Shown here piece after piece: positions 25,788-33,949 of a DNA stretch of 50,002 nt. The notes under the pieces were generated by a model, which saw only the letters and a list, made by a program, of their open reading frames with translations, searched no databases and was not told where the DNA came from. Positions within the stretch are counted from its first letter, which is position 1; the number at the start of each line of letters is the position of its first letter. Source of the DNA: Actinobacillus vicugnae (GTDB taxonomy: Bacteria; Pseudomonadota; Gammaproteobacteria; Enterobacterales; Pasteurellaceae); contig NZ_CABFJY010000012.1 of NCBI RefSeq assembly GCF_901687125.1, positions 1 to 50,002 on the forward strand, read 5' to 3'. The position numbers and the translations under genes were made by a program.

Positions 25788-27361
25788 CATTAATGAATGA
25801 ACGCCCTTTAAATGAATTATCGAAAGAATGCCAAGATTTTTTAGATAATCTTCATTTATTTGATCCGAAAGAATTATTACTTTTTTATCAAAAAAAATGG
25901 ATTGCGGATGATAGTCCGCTAAAAATAGCTGAGAAAACTCGGCGATGTGGATTAACGTGGGCTGAAGCCGCTGACAATGCTTTAGTCTCTAGTACAATGC
26001 GTAGAGATGGGGGCGATAATGTTTTTTATGTGGGCTCAAATAAAGAAATGGCGCGAGAATACATTGATGCGGCTGCAATGTGGTCAAAAGCATTTAATTA
26101 TGCTGCAAGTGATACACAAGAAGAAGTTTTAACTGACGAGAAAGAAGGTAAAGATATTCTCACTTTTGTGATCCATTTTGCATCGGGTTTTAAAATTAAA
26201 GCATTATCTAGTCGCCCATCAAATTTACGTGGTATGCAGGGGGTTGTGGTAATTGATGAAGCAGCATTCCATGATGATTTAGCCGCTTTGATTAAAGCGG
26301 CTCTTGCTTTAACTATGTGGGGCTCAAAAGTCAGAATTATCTCAACACATAACGGGGTCTATAATTTATTTAATCAACTTATTCTTGATAGCCGAGCTGG
26401 TAGAAAAGACTATTCTGTCCATACGATTACGATTGATGATGCTTGTGCGGATGGTCTCTATAAACGAATTTGCCAAGTAACTAAACAAGAGTGGTCACAA
26501 GAAAAAGAAGATAAATGGAAAGCAGATTTGCTTAAAAATACCGCTTCGGAAGAAGACGCGCTGGAAGAATACTACTGCGTACCGAAAGCAAGCTCGGGTG
26601 CATATATTCCTCGTCCATTAATTGAGCGAGCGGCGGTTGAAGGCAAGGTGAAACTGCGGTTTGAGTGTGATGCAAAATTTATGGACTGGACGGAAGAAGA
26701 GCGTGAAGTCACCACGGCAGAATTTTGCTTAACGCAACTCTTACCGCACTTGCAAGCATTAAATACTGAACACCGTCATAGCTTCGGTGTGGACTTTGCC
26801 CGCTCGGCTGACTTGAGTGTGTATGCCGTTTGTGCGGTGCAACCTGATACGGCTCGGCATATCGACATCACGCTTGAAATTAAGAATTGCCCATACAATC
26901 AACAGAAGCAAATTATGCTGTTTATGTTGCAAAACACACCACGGCTAATTGGTGCTGCATTCGATGCCACCGGTAACGGTGGCTATCTCGCTGAAGCGGC
27001 ATTGATTCGCTATGGGGCGATGATGATTGATTGCGTTAATCTCTCAGATAACTGGTATCGAGAATGGATGCCGAAATACAAAGCATTGTATGAATCGGGC
27101 TATATTGAGATTCCGAGAGATGAAGAGATTATTCTCGACCACGGGCATATTCAAGTCATCAACGGTGTGCCGAAAATTGATAAATCACGCTCAAAAGACA
27201 AATCGGGCAAACGACATGGCGACTCAGCCGTAGCATATTGTATGGCGGTACGTGCCAGTTATATGACAGGCGGTGAAATTGACTTTATTCCGTTACCTGC
27301 GAAACACACAGATTCAGATTCGGATAATGACAGCATTTTCCGCTCAGAATGGGATTATTAA
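25784..27361 (+). CDS. Large terminase subunit (Mu gp28)
   Basis: ATP-driven packaging motor and headful nuclease. The 525-residue protein has a Walker A-like EKTRRCGLTWAEA, Walker B VVVIDEAAFHD, coupling motif ISTHN, and a C-terminal nuclease domain starting FGVDFARSADLSVYAV with a later DATGNGG. Overlaps gp27 by four bases. Confidence 0.93.
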   Translation: MTLMNERPLNELSKECQDFLDNLHLFDPKELLLFYQKKWIADDSPLKIAEKTRRCGLTWAEAADNALVSSTMRRDGGDNVFYVGSNKEMAREYIDAAAMWSKAFNYAASDTQEEVLTDEKEGKDILTFVIHFASGFKIKALSSRPSNLRGMQGVVVIDEAAFHDDLAALIKAALALTMWGSKVRIISTHNGVYNLFNQLILDSRAGRKDYSVHTITIDDACADGLYKRICQVTKQEWSQEKEDKWKADLLKNTASEEDALEEYYCVPKASSGAYIPRPLIERAAVEGKVKLRFECDAKFMDWTEEEREVTTAEFCLTQLLPHLQALNTEHRHSFGVDFARSADLSVYAVCAVQPDTARHIDITLEIKNCPYNQQKQIMLFMLQNTPRLIGAAFDATGNGGYLAEAALIRYGAMMIDCVNLSDNWYREWMPKYKALYESGYIEIPRDEEIILDHGHIQVINGVPKIDKSRSKDKSGKRHGDSAVAYCMAVRASYMTGGEIDFIPLPAKHTDSDSDNDSIFRSEWDY

Positions 27362-27364
27362 ACA

Positions 27365-28924
27365 ATGAAAACCAGCACAATTTTAGATATTCACGGTAAA
27401 CCATTTCGTTTTGAAGAAAGTTTGCAGACTGAAAATGAAAGCCGTGTAGCTTCTCTTCAATATCATTACAGCGATCACCCCGCAAGTGGGCTTACGCCAT
27501 CAAAAGCGGCTCGTATTTTGCGTTCAGCAGAACAAGGCGATTTAGTGGCGCAAGCTGAACTCGCTGAGGATATGGAAGAGAAAGATGCACACTTGCAGTC
27601 AGAACTGGGTAAACGCCGTGGGGCGATCTTAAACGTAGATTGGCAAATTGTGCCACCTGCGAACGCTACCCCTGAAGAACAGCGTGATGCGGAACTGATT
27701 GAAGAAATCTTGCGTGATGCCGTGTGGTTTGACGATTGTATTTTCGATGCTACAGATGCCATTCTCAAAGGTTTCTCTTGTCAAGAAATCGAATGGGAAA
27801 ACGTGGGTGGGTTGAAACTGATTAAAAATGTGCATTGGCGTGACCCAGCGTGGTTTATGACCCCACAATTTGAACGTAACACTCTCCGCTTGCGTGATGG
27901 TTCCGCTTACGGTGTCGAGTTGCAACAGTTTGGTTGGGTGAAGCATATCGCTAAAGCTAAAACAGGCTATTTAAGCCGTATCGGCTTAGTGCGTACGTTG
28001 GTATGGCCGTTCCTTTTCAAGAACTATTCATTACGTGATTTCGCTGAGTTTTTAGAAATCTATGGCTTGCCGTTGCGTTTGGGGAAATACCCCGAAGGGT
28101 CTGGCGAGAAAGAGAAACAAACGTTACTGCGTGCGGTGATGTCAATCGGACATAATGCTGGCGGTATTATTCCGCGTGGAATGGAAATTGAATTCGAAAA
28201 AGCGGCAGACGGCTCAGAAGCGACTTTTATGGCGATGATTGAGTGGGCTGAGAAGTCGATGAGCAAAACCATTTTAGGTGGTACGCTAACCAGCCAAGCT
28301 GACGGCGCAACTTCAACTAACGCTTTAGGCAATGTGCATAATGATGTGCGTTTAGAAGTGCGTAATGCAGACTTAAAACGCCTTGCTGCGACGCTGACAC
28401 GTGATATTTTGTATCCGCTCTATGCGTTGAACTGTAAGTCCTTTAACGATGCGCGCCGTATTCCACGCTTAGAATTTGATATTGCCGAAAGCGAAGATTT
28501 AAACGCTTTCGCCGACGGGCTAAACAAGCTTGTTGATATTGGCTTTAAGATTCCGAAGCAATGGGCACACGATAAACTACAAGTGCCAATTGCTGCTGAG
28601 AACGAAGAAGTACTTGCAAAAAATCTGCCGAATTCGACCGCTTACTTAAACGCAAAGCCAGGGCGTAAAATGGCTGTATTATCTGTGCAACGTGATCCTG
28701 ATGATTTACTTGAAGAACTTGAGCCGACGGCGGAAGCTTATCAAGCCATTATTGACCCAATGCTAAAACCAGTGGTGAATGCGTTAGCCGAAGGCGGTTA
28801 TGAATTTGCCCAAGAAAAATTAGCCAGCCTTTATACCGATATGGACGATAGTGAGTTGGAGAAAATCCTTACTCGTGCCATTTTTGTGAGTGATTTGTTA
28901 GGACGAGCCAATGCCAAACGATAA
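27365..28924 (+). CDS. Portal protein (DUF935, Mu gp29)
   Basis: Dodecameric portal through which DNA enters the capsid. The 519-residue protein has DUF935 landmarks: DAHLQSELGKRRGAILNVDWQIVP, WVKHIAKAKTGYLSRIGLVRTLVWPFLFKNYSLRDFAEFLEIYGLPLRLGKY and KTILGGTLTSQADGATSTNALGNVH. It overlaps the start of gene F by 14 bases. Confidence 0.93.
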   Translation: MKTSTILDIHGKPFRFEESLQTENESRVASLQYHYSDHPASGLTPSKAARILRSAEQGDLVAQAELAEDMEEKDAHLQSELGKRRGAILNVDWQIVPPANATPEEQRDAELIEEILRDAVWFDDCIFDATDAILKGFSCQEIEWENVGGLKLIKNVHWRDPAWFMTPQFERNTLRLRDGSAYGVELQQFGWVKHIAKAKTGYLSRIGLVRTLVWPFLFKNYSLRDFAEFLEIYGLPLRLGKYPEGSGEKEKQTLLRAVMSIGHNAGGIIPRGMEIEFEKAADGSEATFMAMIEWAEKSMSKTILGGTLTSQADGATSTNALGNVHNDVRLEVRNADLKRLAATLTRDILYPLYALNCKSFNDARRIPRLEFDIAESEDLNAFADGLNKLVDIGFKIPKQWAHDKLQVPIAAENEEVLAKNLPNSTAYLNAKPGRKMAVLSVQRDPDDLLEELEPTAEAYQAIIDPMLKPVVNALAEGGYEFAQEKLASLYTDMDDSELEKILTRAIFVSDLLGRANAKR

Positions 28925-29423
28925 TAACGAACTTGATATGGGGTATGTATTACGCCTTGAGCCTGAATTAGCCGTGGACTATTTAAAGGCAAAGGGCGTG
29001 AATATTACTTGGGATTGGCACGAGCAATTAGCAGAAGCCCACGCACGTGCGTTTACAGTTGCAAAAGCTACACGTGCGGAAGTGTTGGACACGCTGCGCT
29101 GGGCAACGGAAAAAGCGATTGCAGACGGTGTGCCAGAACGTGATTATATTAAAAACCTTGAGCCTATGTTAAAAGAGTTAGGTTGGTGGGGAAAAACCGT
29201 GGACGAAAACGGCAACATAGTGCAGTTAGGTAGCCCACGCCGTTTAAAAACCATTTTACGCACGAATAAATCGACGGCTTACCACGCCGCTCGCTATGCC
29301 TCCCAAATGGCGAATGTTGATGAGCAACCTTACTGGCAGTATGTTGCTGTCAAAGATAGCCGTACTCGTGCCAGCCATTTGGCTTTGCATGGTAAAGTTT
29401 ATCGTGCGGATGATCCGATTTAG
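28911..29423 (+). CDS. F: Head morphogenesis protein F, N-terminal part ended by an amber codon
   Basis: First 170 residues of a Mu gpF-type head morphogenesis protein. The frame ends at TAG (29421-29423) inside the most conserved block, HGKVYRADDPI-stop-QTMYPPNDWGCRCRV, where homologues carry a Trp (or similar aromatic) codon. The same frame continues for 271 more residues. One G-to-A change (TGG to TAG) explains it. Either the gene is broken, or the amber codon is suppressed. The N-terminal half (residues 1-120) is the usual helical domain. Confidence 0.85.
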   Translation: MPNDNNELDMGYVLRLEPELAVDYLKAKGVNITWDWHEQLAEAHARAFTVAKATRAEVLDTLRWATEKAIADGVPERDYIKNLEPMLKELGWWGKTVDENGNIVQLGSPRRLKTILRTNKSTAYHAARYASQMANVDEQPYWQYVAVKDSRTRASHLALHGKVYRADDPI

Positions 29424-29429
29424 CAGACG

Positions 29430-30242
29430 ATGTATCCGCCGAATGATTGGGGATGTCGTTGTCGAGTGCGAGCCTTGAGTGAGTTTGCTCTTAAAAAGCA
29501 AGGATTAAGTGTGTCAGAAAGTGCTGGCAAAATTAGCTCAGAAACTGCTATTGCAGGCATAAATAAAGATACGGGAGAGGAAATCCGTACCACTGTGAGT
29601 AAAATTAAAACCGACCAAGGTGAAATGAAAGTCGGTGCAGGATGGAATTATAACGTGGGGTCTGCAGCATTTGGTACTGATGTGGCTGTGTTGCGTAAGT
29701 TGCAACAAGTGAAAAATCGGGAGTTACGGCAACAGACTATTCAGGCAATTAACAACAGCGAAGCACGGCATAAAGCCTTTGCAGAGTGGGTCTTTACCCA
29801 TCTTGGTAAACGTGGGGCGAGTTGGAGATATATTTCAGCAGGATTTGTTTCAACAGAAATTTCGGAAAAAGTAGCTGAAATTACTCAAAACAAGCTGAAA
29901 CCTGAATTGGTGTTAGTAATGGCAGAAAAACGATTAGAACACTCTAATAGTAATAAGCACCATCAAGGTGGAGTTGGTTTAAGTGTTGAAGAATACTCAG
30001 AGCTATCACGAATAGTTGCTAATCCTAGTTTAGTTCTTTGGGATACGTTAGAAGGGCATAATAATTTAATTTATATCAACCAAGAACGTACTATTCAAGT
30101 AATCGTTGATGTACCAAATAGCCACCCAATTAAGCCAAAAGAAAAGGTTGATGCGATAATCAATGCTTATAAAGTCAATATGGATAATGTAAAAAGACAA
30201 GTTTCAGGTGGGAATTACATTGTGATTAAAGGTAAACTTTAA
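29430..30242 (+). CDS. Head morphogenesis protein F, C-terminal part with nuclease-like domain
   Basis: Same reading frame as the upstream part of F, separated only by the amber codon and two sense codons. It begins with the end of the Mu-F domain (MYPPNDWGCRCRVRALSE) and then has a separate domain from about residue 175 on (KRLEHSNSNKHHQGGVGLSVEEY, then LWDTLEGHNNLIYINQERTIQVIVDV). This layout resembles the phage Barnase-EndoU-ColicinE5/D-RelE-like (PBECR) nuclease domains that are often fused to gpF-type proteins; assignment is by resemblance. The ATG at 29430 has no Shine-Dalgarno, so this piece is unlikely to be made efficiently on its own. Confidence 0.7.
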   Translation: MYPPNDWGCRCRVRALSEFALKKQGLSVSESAGKISSETAIAGINKDTGEEIRTTVSKIKTDQGEMKVGAGWNYNVGSAAFGTDVAVLRKLQQVKNRELRQQTIQAINNSEARHKAFAEWVFTHLGKRGASWRYISAGFVSTEISEKVAEITQNKLKPELVLVMAEKRLEHSNSNKHHQGGVGLSVEEYSELSRIVANPSLVLWDTLEGHNNLIYINQERTIQVIVDVPNSHPIKPKEKVDAIINAYKVNMDNVKRQVSGGNYIVIKGKL

Positions 30243-30326
30243 GTGCTATGGTGGGGGTCGAACCCACGATATACATATGCCATTTTTAATGGGAATGCTG
30301 CGTTACCATTTCGCCACATAGCACTT
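30241..30326 (-). tRNA. Unusual tRNA-like structure, antisense between F and G
   Basis: Read on the minus strand, TGCTATG and CATAGCA form a perfect 7-bp acceptor-like stem (10 bp if AAG/CTT are counted), next to a canonical T arm GTGGG-TTCGACC-CCCAC and a D-arm-like GCG-AAATGGTAA-CGC. The region between D and T arms is 31 bases: GCAT/ATGT pair at the base, CCATT/AATGG pair above, leaving an A-rich loop and a 5-base variable loop. The anticodon arm is thus about nine bases too long, and no CCA is encoded. A reading with loop TTAAAAA would give anticodon AAA. Could be a degenerate phage tRNA, a mimic, or a hairpin in the sense mRNA. Confidence 0.5.
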
Positions 30327-30386
30327 ACTGTTGTGATTAATTTACGCCTATATAATAACAAAGTCAAATTTTAAGCGGAAATCATT

Positions 30387-30821
30387 ATGCATTTAGAATT
30401 TAAATTTGATACTCGTGCTATCCAAAACAAATTTAAAAAGCTCACTGAAACAGTAGAAGGACGTGATATTACTCGCAAGATTGCTGGTGTTTTAATGCAA
30501 GAAGCGGAAACAGCTTTTGACAAAGAGCAAACACCTGAGGGTGAAGCGTGGGCAAAATTGGATGAACGTTATAAAAAATATCGGCATAATAGAGGTTACA
30601 CTGGCAATATTTTACAAATATCTGGTGATTTGGTAAAAAGCCTTAACATTGATTATGGCGATAGTTTTGCGGTGATCGGTGCTTCAGAACCTTATGGGCA
30701 ATTTCACCAAATGGGTACAGAGAAAATGCCTGCTCGTCCGTTTCTTGGTTTGGGTAATGATGGTGTGGAAGAAATTACGGCTATTTTAAATCGTGAATTA
30801 TCGAAAGTCGCTCAGGCTTGA
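30387..30821 (+). CDS. G: Virion morphogenesis protein (Mu gpG)
   Basis: A 144-residue protein of the phage virion morphogenesis/tail completion family: begins MHLEFKFDTRAIQNKFKKL and has ISGDLVKSLNIDYGDSFAVIGASEPYGQFHQMGTEKMPARPFLGLG, the diagnostic C-terminal block. In Mu, G acts in head-tail joining. Confidence 0.9.
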   Translation: MHLEFKFDTRAIQNKFKKLTETVEGRDITRKIAGVLMQEAETAFDKEQTPEGEAWAKLDERYKKYRHNRGYTGNILQISGDLVKSLNIDYGDSFAVIGASEPYGQFHQMGTEKMPARPFLGLGNDGVEEITAILNRELSKVAQA

Positions 30822-30899
30822 TGTAAAATAGCTAAAAACATCACAGAGGCACGCTAAGCGAATTTTATTGCTTGTGGTATTCTTTTTCGGTCAAAATAA

Positions 30900-30937
30900 T
30901 TTAAACGCTTGTAGAGCGATTTAAACGGCATTTAAAC
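30900..30937. repeat. TTTAAAC array between G and I
   Basis: Copies at 30900, 30920 and 30931; the last two are TTTAAAC-GGCA-TTTAAAC with the 11-bp period. They lie in a 228-base non-coding gap between gene G and gene I, which also holds an intrinsic terminator. Confidence 0.8.
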
Positions 30938-30971
30938 GGTATTCCGTTATTACATTTCTATTCTTTTTATA

Positions 30972-30997
30972 GCCTTCGAGAAATCGGAGGCTTTTTT
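30972..30997 (+). terminator. Rho-independent terminator between G and I
   Basis: GCCTTCGA (30972-30979) pairs with TCGGAGGC (30984-30991) around a GAAA tetraloop, followed by six T residues. It implies a separate promoter for the I-T gene block downstream. Confidence 0.85.
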
Positions 30998-31049
30998 CAT
31001 TTGAAACACCGCAAACTAACCTTTTCTTTTTTCCTGTCATTATAGGGCT

Positions 31050-32114
31050 ATGAAAGTAAATAAATGCCCTTTAGCCGTATTAACGGCACAGCTTACAAGC
31101 CCTGATGGTTGGCAACAACTTTTGCCCAAAGGTGAATTTCGGGCAAGAGATGGTCGTCCGACCGATGTGCCGCATTGGTTTATTGATGAAACCATTGCTA
31201 ACCGCTTAATTCAACAAGCTAAAACACTCAAGCAAGACATCTTAGTTGATTATGACCACGCTACTCTGCTTAAAGCCAAAAAAGGCCTTGATGAGGGAAA
31301 TGTGGTTGCAGCTGGCTGGTTTAGCGATGAGGAAATTCAGTGGTTTGATGATGACGAACGTCAAGGTTTATACATTAAGCCACGTTGGACTCCTAAGGCT
31401 TATCAGCAAATTAAAGAGGGTGAGTTTGCTTTCCTTTCTGCCGTTTTTCCTTACAACGAAAAAGGCGAACCATTAGAAATCCGAATGGCAGCTTTAACCA
31501 ATGACCCTGGTATTACAGGTATGCAACGGTTAGCGGTGCTTTCGGCAATGACAGACCAGCAGGAGAAAAATCAAATGCCAGAACAGTTGCGTAAATTACT
31601 CGCAAAACTCGGTGTGGAAATCGCCGAAGGTGCAGAGCTTACCGAAGAACAAGCGAAAACCGCCCTAGATGCGTTGGAAGCCTTGCAAGCAGATAAAGCC
31701 CACGCAGATAGTCAAGTTGTAGCACTGAGTGCGGCAGCAAAAGAGGTTGATTTAACCGCTTATGTGCCAAAAGCCACTTATGATGCAATGGTATTACAGG
31801 TTGCAGCACTTTCCGCTAAAACCGATGAAGTAGAAATTGATAATGCGATTGCGAAAGCCCGTCAAGAGGGGCGAGCGATTGAGTCCGAAGTGGATTACTT
31901 AAAAGATTTTGGCAAACAACAAGGTGCGGTAGCGTTATCCGCAATGCTAGAAAAACGCCCACAAATTGCTGCCTTATCCGCAATGCAAACGCAAACCACG
32001 AAAGTGACGAAAGAAACCCAAGGCGAAGCCGTGTTAAGTGCAGCAGATAAAGAAGCTGCGAAATTGCTCGGTATTAGCGAAGCCGATTACGCAAAAGAAC
32101 TGGAGGCTAAATAA
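31050..32114 (+). CDS. I: Head protease with in-frame scaffold (Mu gpI)
   Basis: Prohead protease and scaffold precursor, 354 aa. The N-terminal half is the protease-like domain (GEFRARDGRPTDVPHWFID, LVDYDHAT, FLSAVFPY, RMAALTNDPGITGMQRLAVLSAM) and the C-terminal half is a charged helical scaffold. Six LSA tripeptides, most in the form [AV]-[AV]-L-S-A, end at residues 166, 228, 256, 298, 311 and 331. In Mu the 3' part of I is also expressed as scaffold Z from an internal start, and the same seems true here. AGGG lies only two bases before the ATG, so initiation may depend on other signals. Confidence 0.9.
   Translation: MKVNKCPLAVLTAQLTSPDGWQQLLPKGEFRARDGRPTDVPHWFIDETIANRLIQQAKTLKQDILVDYDHATLLKAKKGLDEGNVVAAGWFSDEEIQWFDDDERQGLYIKPRWTPKAYQQIKEGEFAFLSAVFPYNEKGEPLEIRMAALTNDPGITGMQRLAVLSAMTDQQEKNQMPEQLRKLLAKLGVEIAEGAELTEEQAKTALDALEALQADKAHADSQVVALSAAAKEVDLTAYVPKATYDAMVLQVAALSAKTDEVEIDNAIAKARQEGRAIESEVDYLKDFGKQQGAVALSAMLEKRPQIAALSAMQTQTTKVTKETQGEAVLSAADKEAAKLLGISEADYAKELEAK
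31575..32114 (+). CDS. Z: Internal scaffold protein (Mu Z type) within I
   Basis: ATG at 31575, in frame with I, has AGGAG at 31561-31565 nine bases upstream and would yield a 179-residue protein MPEQLRKLLAKLG. It starts just after the protease domain and covers the helical scaffold with five of the six LSA motifs. An internal-start scaffold nested in the protease gene is established for Mu and many other phages. Confidence 0.65.
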   Translation: MPEQLRKLLAKLGVEIAEGAELTEEQAKTALDALEALQADKAHADSQVVALSAAAKEVDLTAYVPKATYDAMVLQVAALSAKTDEVEIDNAIAKARQEGRAIESEVDYLKDFGKQQGAVALSAMLEKRPQIAALSAMQTQTTKVTKETQGEAVLSAADKEAAKLLGISEADYAKELEAK

Positions 32115-33037
32115 TGGCAAATGTAACCCCTGAACTCGTCAAAGCCCTGTTTGTTGGCTTTGGTAAAAACTTTAAAGAAGGTTTGGCAAAAGCACCTTCA
32201 CAATATAGCAAGATTGCGACTTTAGTGAAATCTACCACCGCATCAAATACTTATGCGTGGTTAGGTCAAATGCCTGGTTTAACCGAATGGATTGGTGATC
32301 GTACTTTAACCGCTATTCAGTCTCATGGTTATTCGATTGTAAACAAAGATTGGGCAAGTGGTGTAGAGATTAAGAAAACTGACATTGAAGATGACAATGT
32401 TGGTGTTTATAGCCCATTGATTGAAGAACTTGGGCGTGCCGCAGCAGAAAAACCTGATGAATTAGTGTTTGGTGCATTAAAAGCAGGTTTTACCACGGTT
32501 TGTTATGACGGGCAGTATTTCTTTGACACCGATCACCCTGTTGGTGCAAATGTGGATGGAACAAGTCCTGTCTCCGTTAGCAACATTACTGATGATGGCA
32601 CCAGTGTTACTGCAGATAAGGCTTGGTATTTGTTAGATTGCTCTCGCAGTCTAAAACCGATTATTTTCCAAGAGCGTAAAGCACCTACTCCAGCACAAAT
32701 TACTGATTTAAACGATGAAAAAGTATTTATGAAAAATACGTTTACCTACGGTGTAGATAGTCGTTCAAATGTGGGATATGGCTTTTGGCAACAGGCTCAT
32801 GCCGTGAAAGGTGCATTGACTACGGAGAACCTTTGGAAAGCCATTTCAGCAATGCGTGCGGTGCGTGGTGATGGCGATAAGCGTTTAGGGATTAAACCAA
32901 CACATATTGTTGTGCCTCCATCTCTTGAAAAAGAAGCTACGCAATTACTTGAACGTGAATTCCGTGTTGAAAACGGGGCAACCGTAGACAACGAATTTAA
33001 AGGGCGTTTAGAGCTTATCGTTGCAGATTATCTCTAA
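32114..33037 (+). CDS. T: Major capsid protein (Mu gpT)
   Basis: A 307-residue Mu-like major head subunit. It begins MANVTPELVKALFVGFGKNFKEGLAKAPSQYSKIATLV and has the family core WLGQMPGLTEWIGDRTLTAIQSHGYSIVNKDWASGVEIKKTDIEDDNVGVY. It overlaps the stop of gene I by one base and is followed by an uptake-signal hairpin. Confidence 0.95.
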   Translation: MANVTPELVKALFVGFGKNFKEGLAKAPSQYSKIATLVKSTTASNTYAWLGQMPGLTEWIGDRTLTAIQSHGYSIVNKDWASGVEIKKTDIEDDNVGVYSPLIEELGRAAAEKPDELVFGALKAGFTTVCYDGQYFFDTDHPVGANVDGTSPVSVSNITDDGTSVTADKAWYLLDCSRSLKPIIFQERKAPTPAQITDLNDEKVFMKNTFTYGVDSRSNVGYGFWQQAHAVKGALTTENLWKAISAMRAVRGDGDKRLGIKPTHIVVPPSLEKEATQLLEREFRVENGATVDNEFKGRLELIVADYL

Positions 33038-33040
33038 TTG

Positions 33041-33080
33041 CAAGCGGTCGGATTTGAGCTATTTTTTGCAAATTCGACCG
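33041..33080 (+). terminator. Uptake-signal hairpin after the capsid gene
   Basis: GCGGTCGGATTTG and CAAATTCGACCGC form a 13-bp stem with one G-U pair and a T-rich loop. The arms are host-type uptake signals (AAGCGGTC, GACCGC). No U-tract follows, so it may reduce rather than end transcription beyond the highly expressed capsid gene. Confidence 0.6.
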
Positions 33081-33083
33081 CCG

Positions 33084-33101
33084 TTTAAATGGTGTTTAAA
33101 G
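33084..33101. repeat. TTTAAA pair before gp35
   Basis: TTTAAAT-GGTG-TTTAAAG with the 11-bp period, degenerate at the last base of both heptamers, 25 bases before the gp35 start. Confidence 0.65.
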
Positions 33102-33125
33102 AGGTTTTAATGGGGGAAAAATGAA

Positions 33126-33530
33126 ATGGAAAAAGAGCAACGCTATCAAGTTGTGGTTCACAGCAAAGTGCAAGATGGTTATCGCCGTGCTGGTTTCGCT
33201 TTACAAAAAGGCACTAACTTGCTTATGGATGTCACGGCGGCACAAATTGAGCAATTCAAAGCCGACCCACGTTTGGTATTTGGCTCTCAAGACCCGATGC
33301 CGACGGAACCGGTTGATGACTTATCAAAAGGGTTATCTCAAGACGATTCGGATGACAAAACCCAACACCTTGTGGACGGTGGCTTGGTTCCAACCGATTT
33401 AACCGTTGAGCAATTAAAAACAAAGCTCAATGAGCTTAATATTGCCTTTACTAAAGACGCGAAAAAATCAGATTTAGTGGCATTACTTGAAACGGCTATG
33501 TCATCTACTACGTCAAAAGAAGGTGAATAA
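33126..33530 (+). CDS. Mu gp35-like protein with HeH/LEM-type domain
   Basis: A 134-residue protein. The C-terminus TVEQLKTKLNELNIAFTKDAKKSDLVALLET is a helix-extended-loop-helix (HeH/LEM/SAP-like) motif found in phage proteins at this locus. An overlapping ATG at 33121 in another frame is not used. The role is unproven; a minor head or decoration function is likely from position. Confidence 0.8.
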   Translation: MEKEQRYQVVVHSKVQDGYRRAGFALQKGTNLLMDVTAAQIEQFKADPRLVFGSQDPMPTEPVDDLSKGLSQDDSDDKTQHLVDGGLVPTDLTVEQLKTKLNELNIAFTKDAKKSDLVALLETAMSSTTSKEGE

Positions 33531-33949
33531 TGTTATATGCCAGCCAAGCAAGTCTTATTAAACGCTATACCCTTGATGTGTTACTTAGCATTGCTCGAAA
33601 TGCTGATCGCACCTTAGACGAAACCAAGGTGCAAGAAGCGTTAGAAGATGCGTCGCAAACCATTGATAGCTACTTGGCTGGTCGTTATCGCTTACCATTG
33701 CAAACAGTGCCAGCCGTGTTAGAACGCCATTGTTGCTACATTGCTCGTTATTTCTTGGAGAAAAACCGAGCCACAGACCAAGCCCGCTTGGACTACGAAG
33801 ATAGCATCCGATTTTTGGAAAAAGTCGCTAGTGGCGCTATTTCACTCGGTTTGTCCGATATGGAGGAACCGGTGGAAACTGACAATGCGGCAATGATTGA
33901 AAGTGCCGGCTCTGTCTGGGATAGAAAACAGTCGTGGGGGTTCGTGTAA
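33530..33949 (+). CDS. Head-tail connector-like protein (DUF1320, Mu gp36)
   Basis: A 139-residue DUF1320 protein: ASQASLIKRY, then LEDASQTIDSYLAGRYRLPL and LERHCCYIARYFLE, the family landmarks. Usually regarded as a head-completion or connector protein. One-base overlaps on both sides. Confidence 0.88.
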   Translation: MLYASQASLIKRYTLDVLLSIARNADRTLDETKVQEALEDASQTIDSYLAGRYRLPLQTVPAVLERHCCYIARYFLEKNRATDQARLDYEDSIRFLEKVASGAISLGLSDMEEPVETDNAAMIESAGSVWDRKQSWGFV

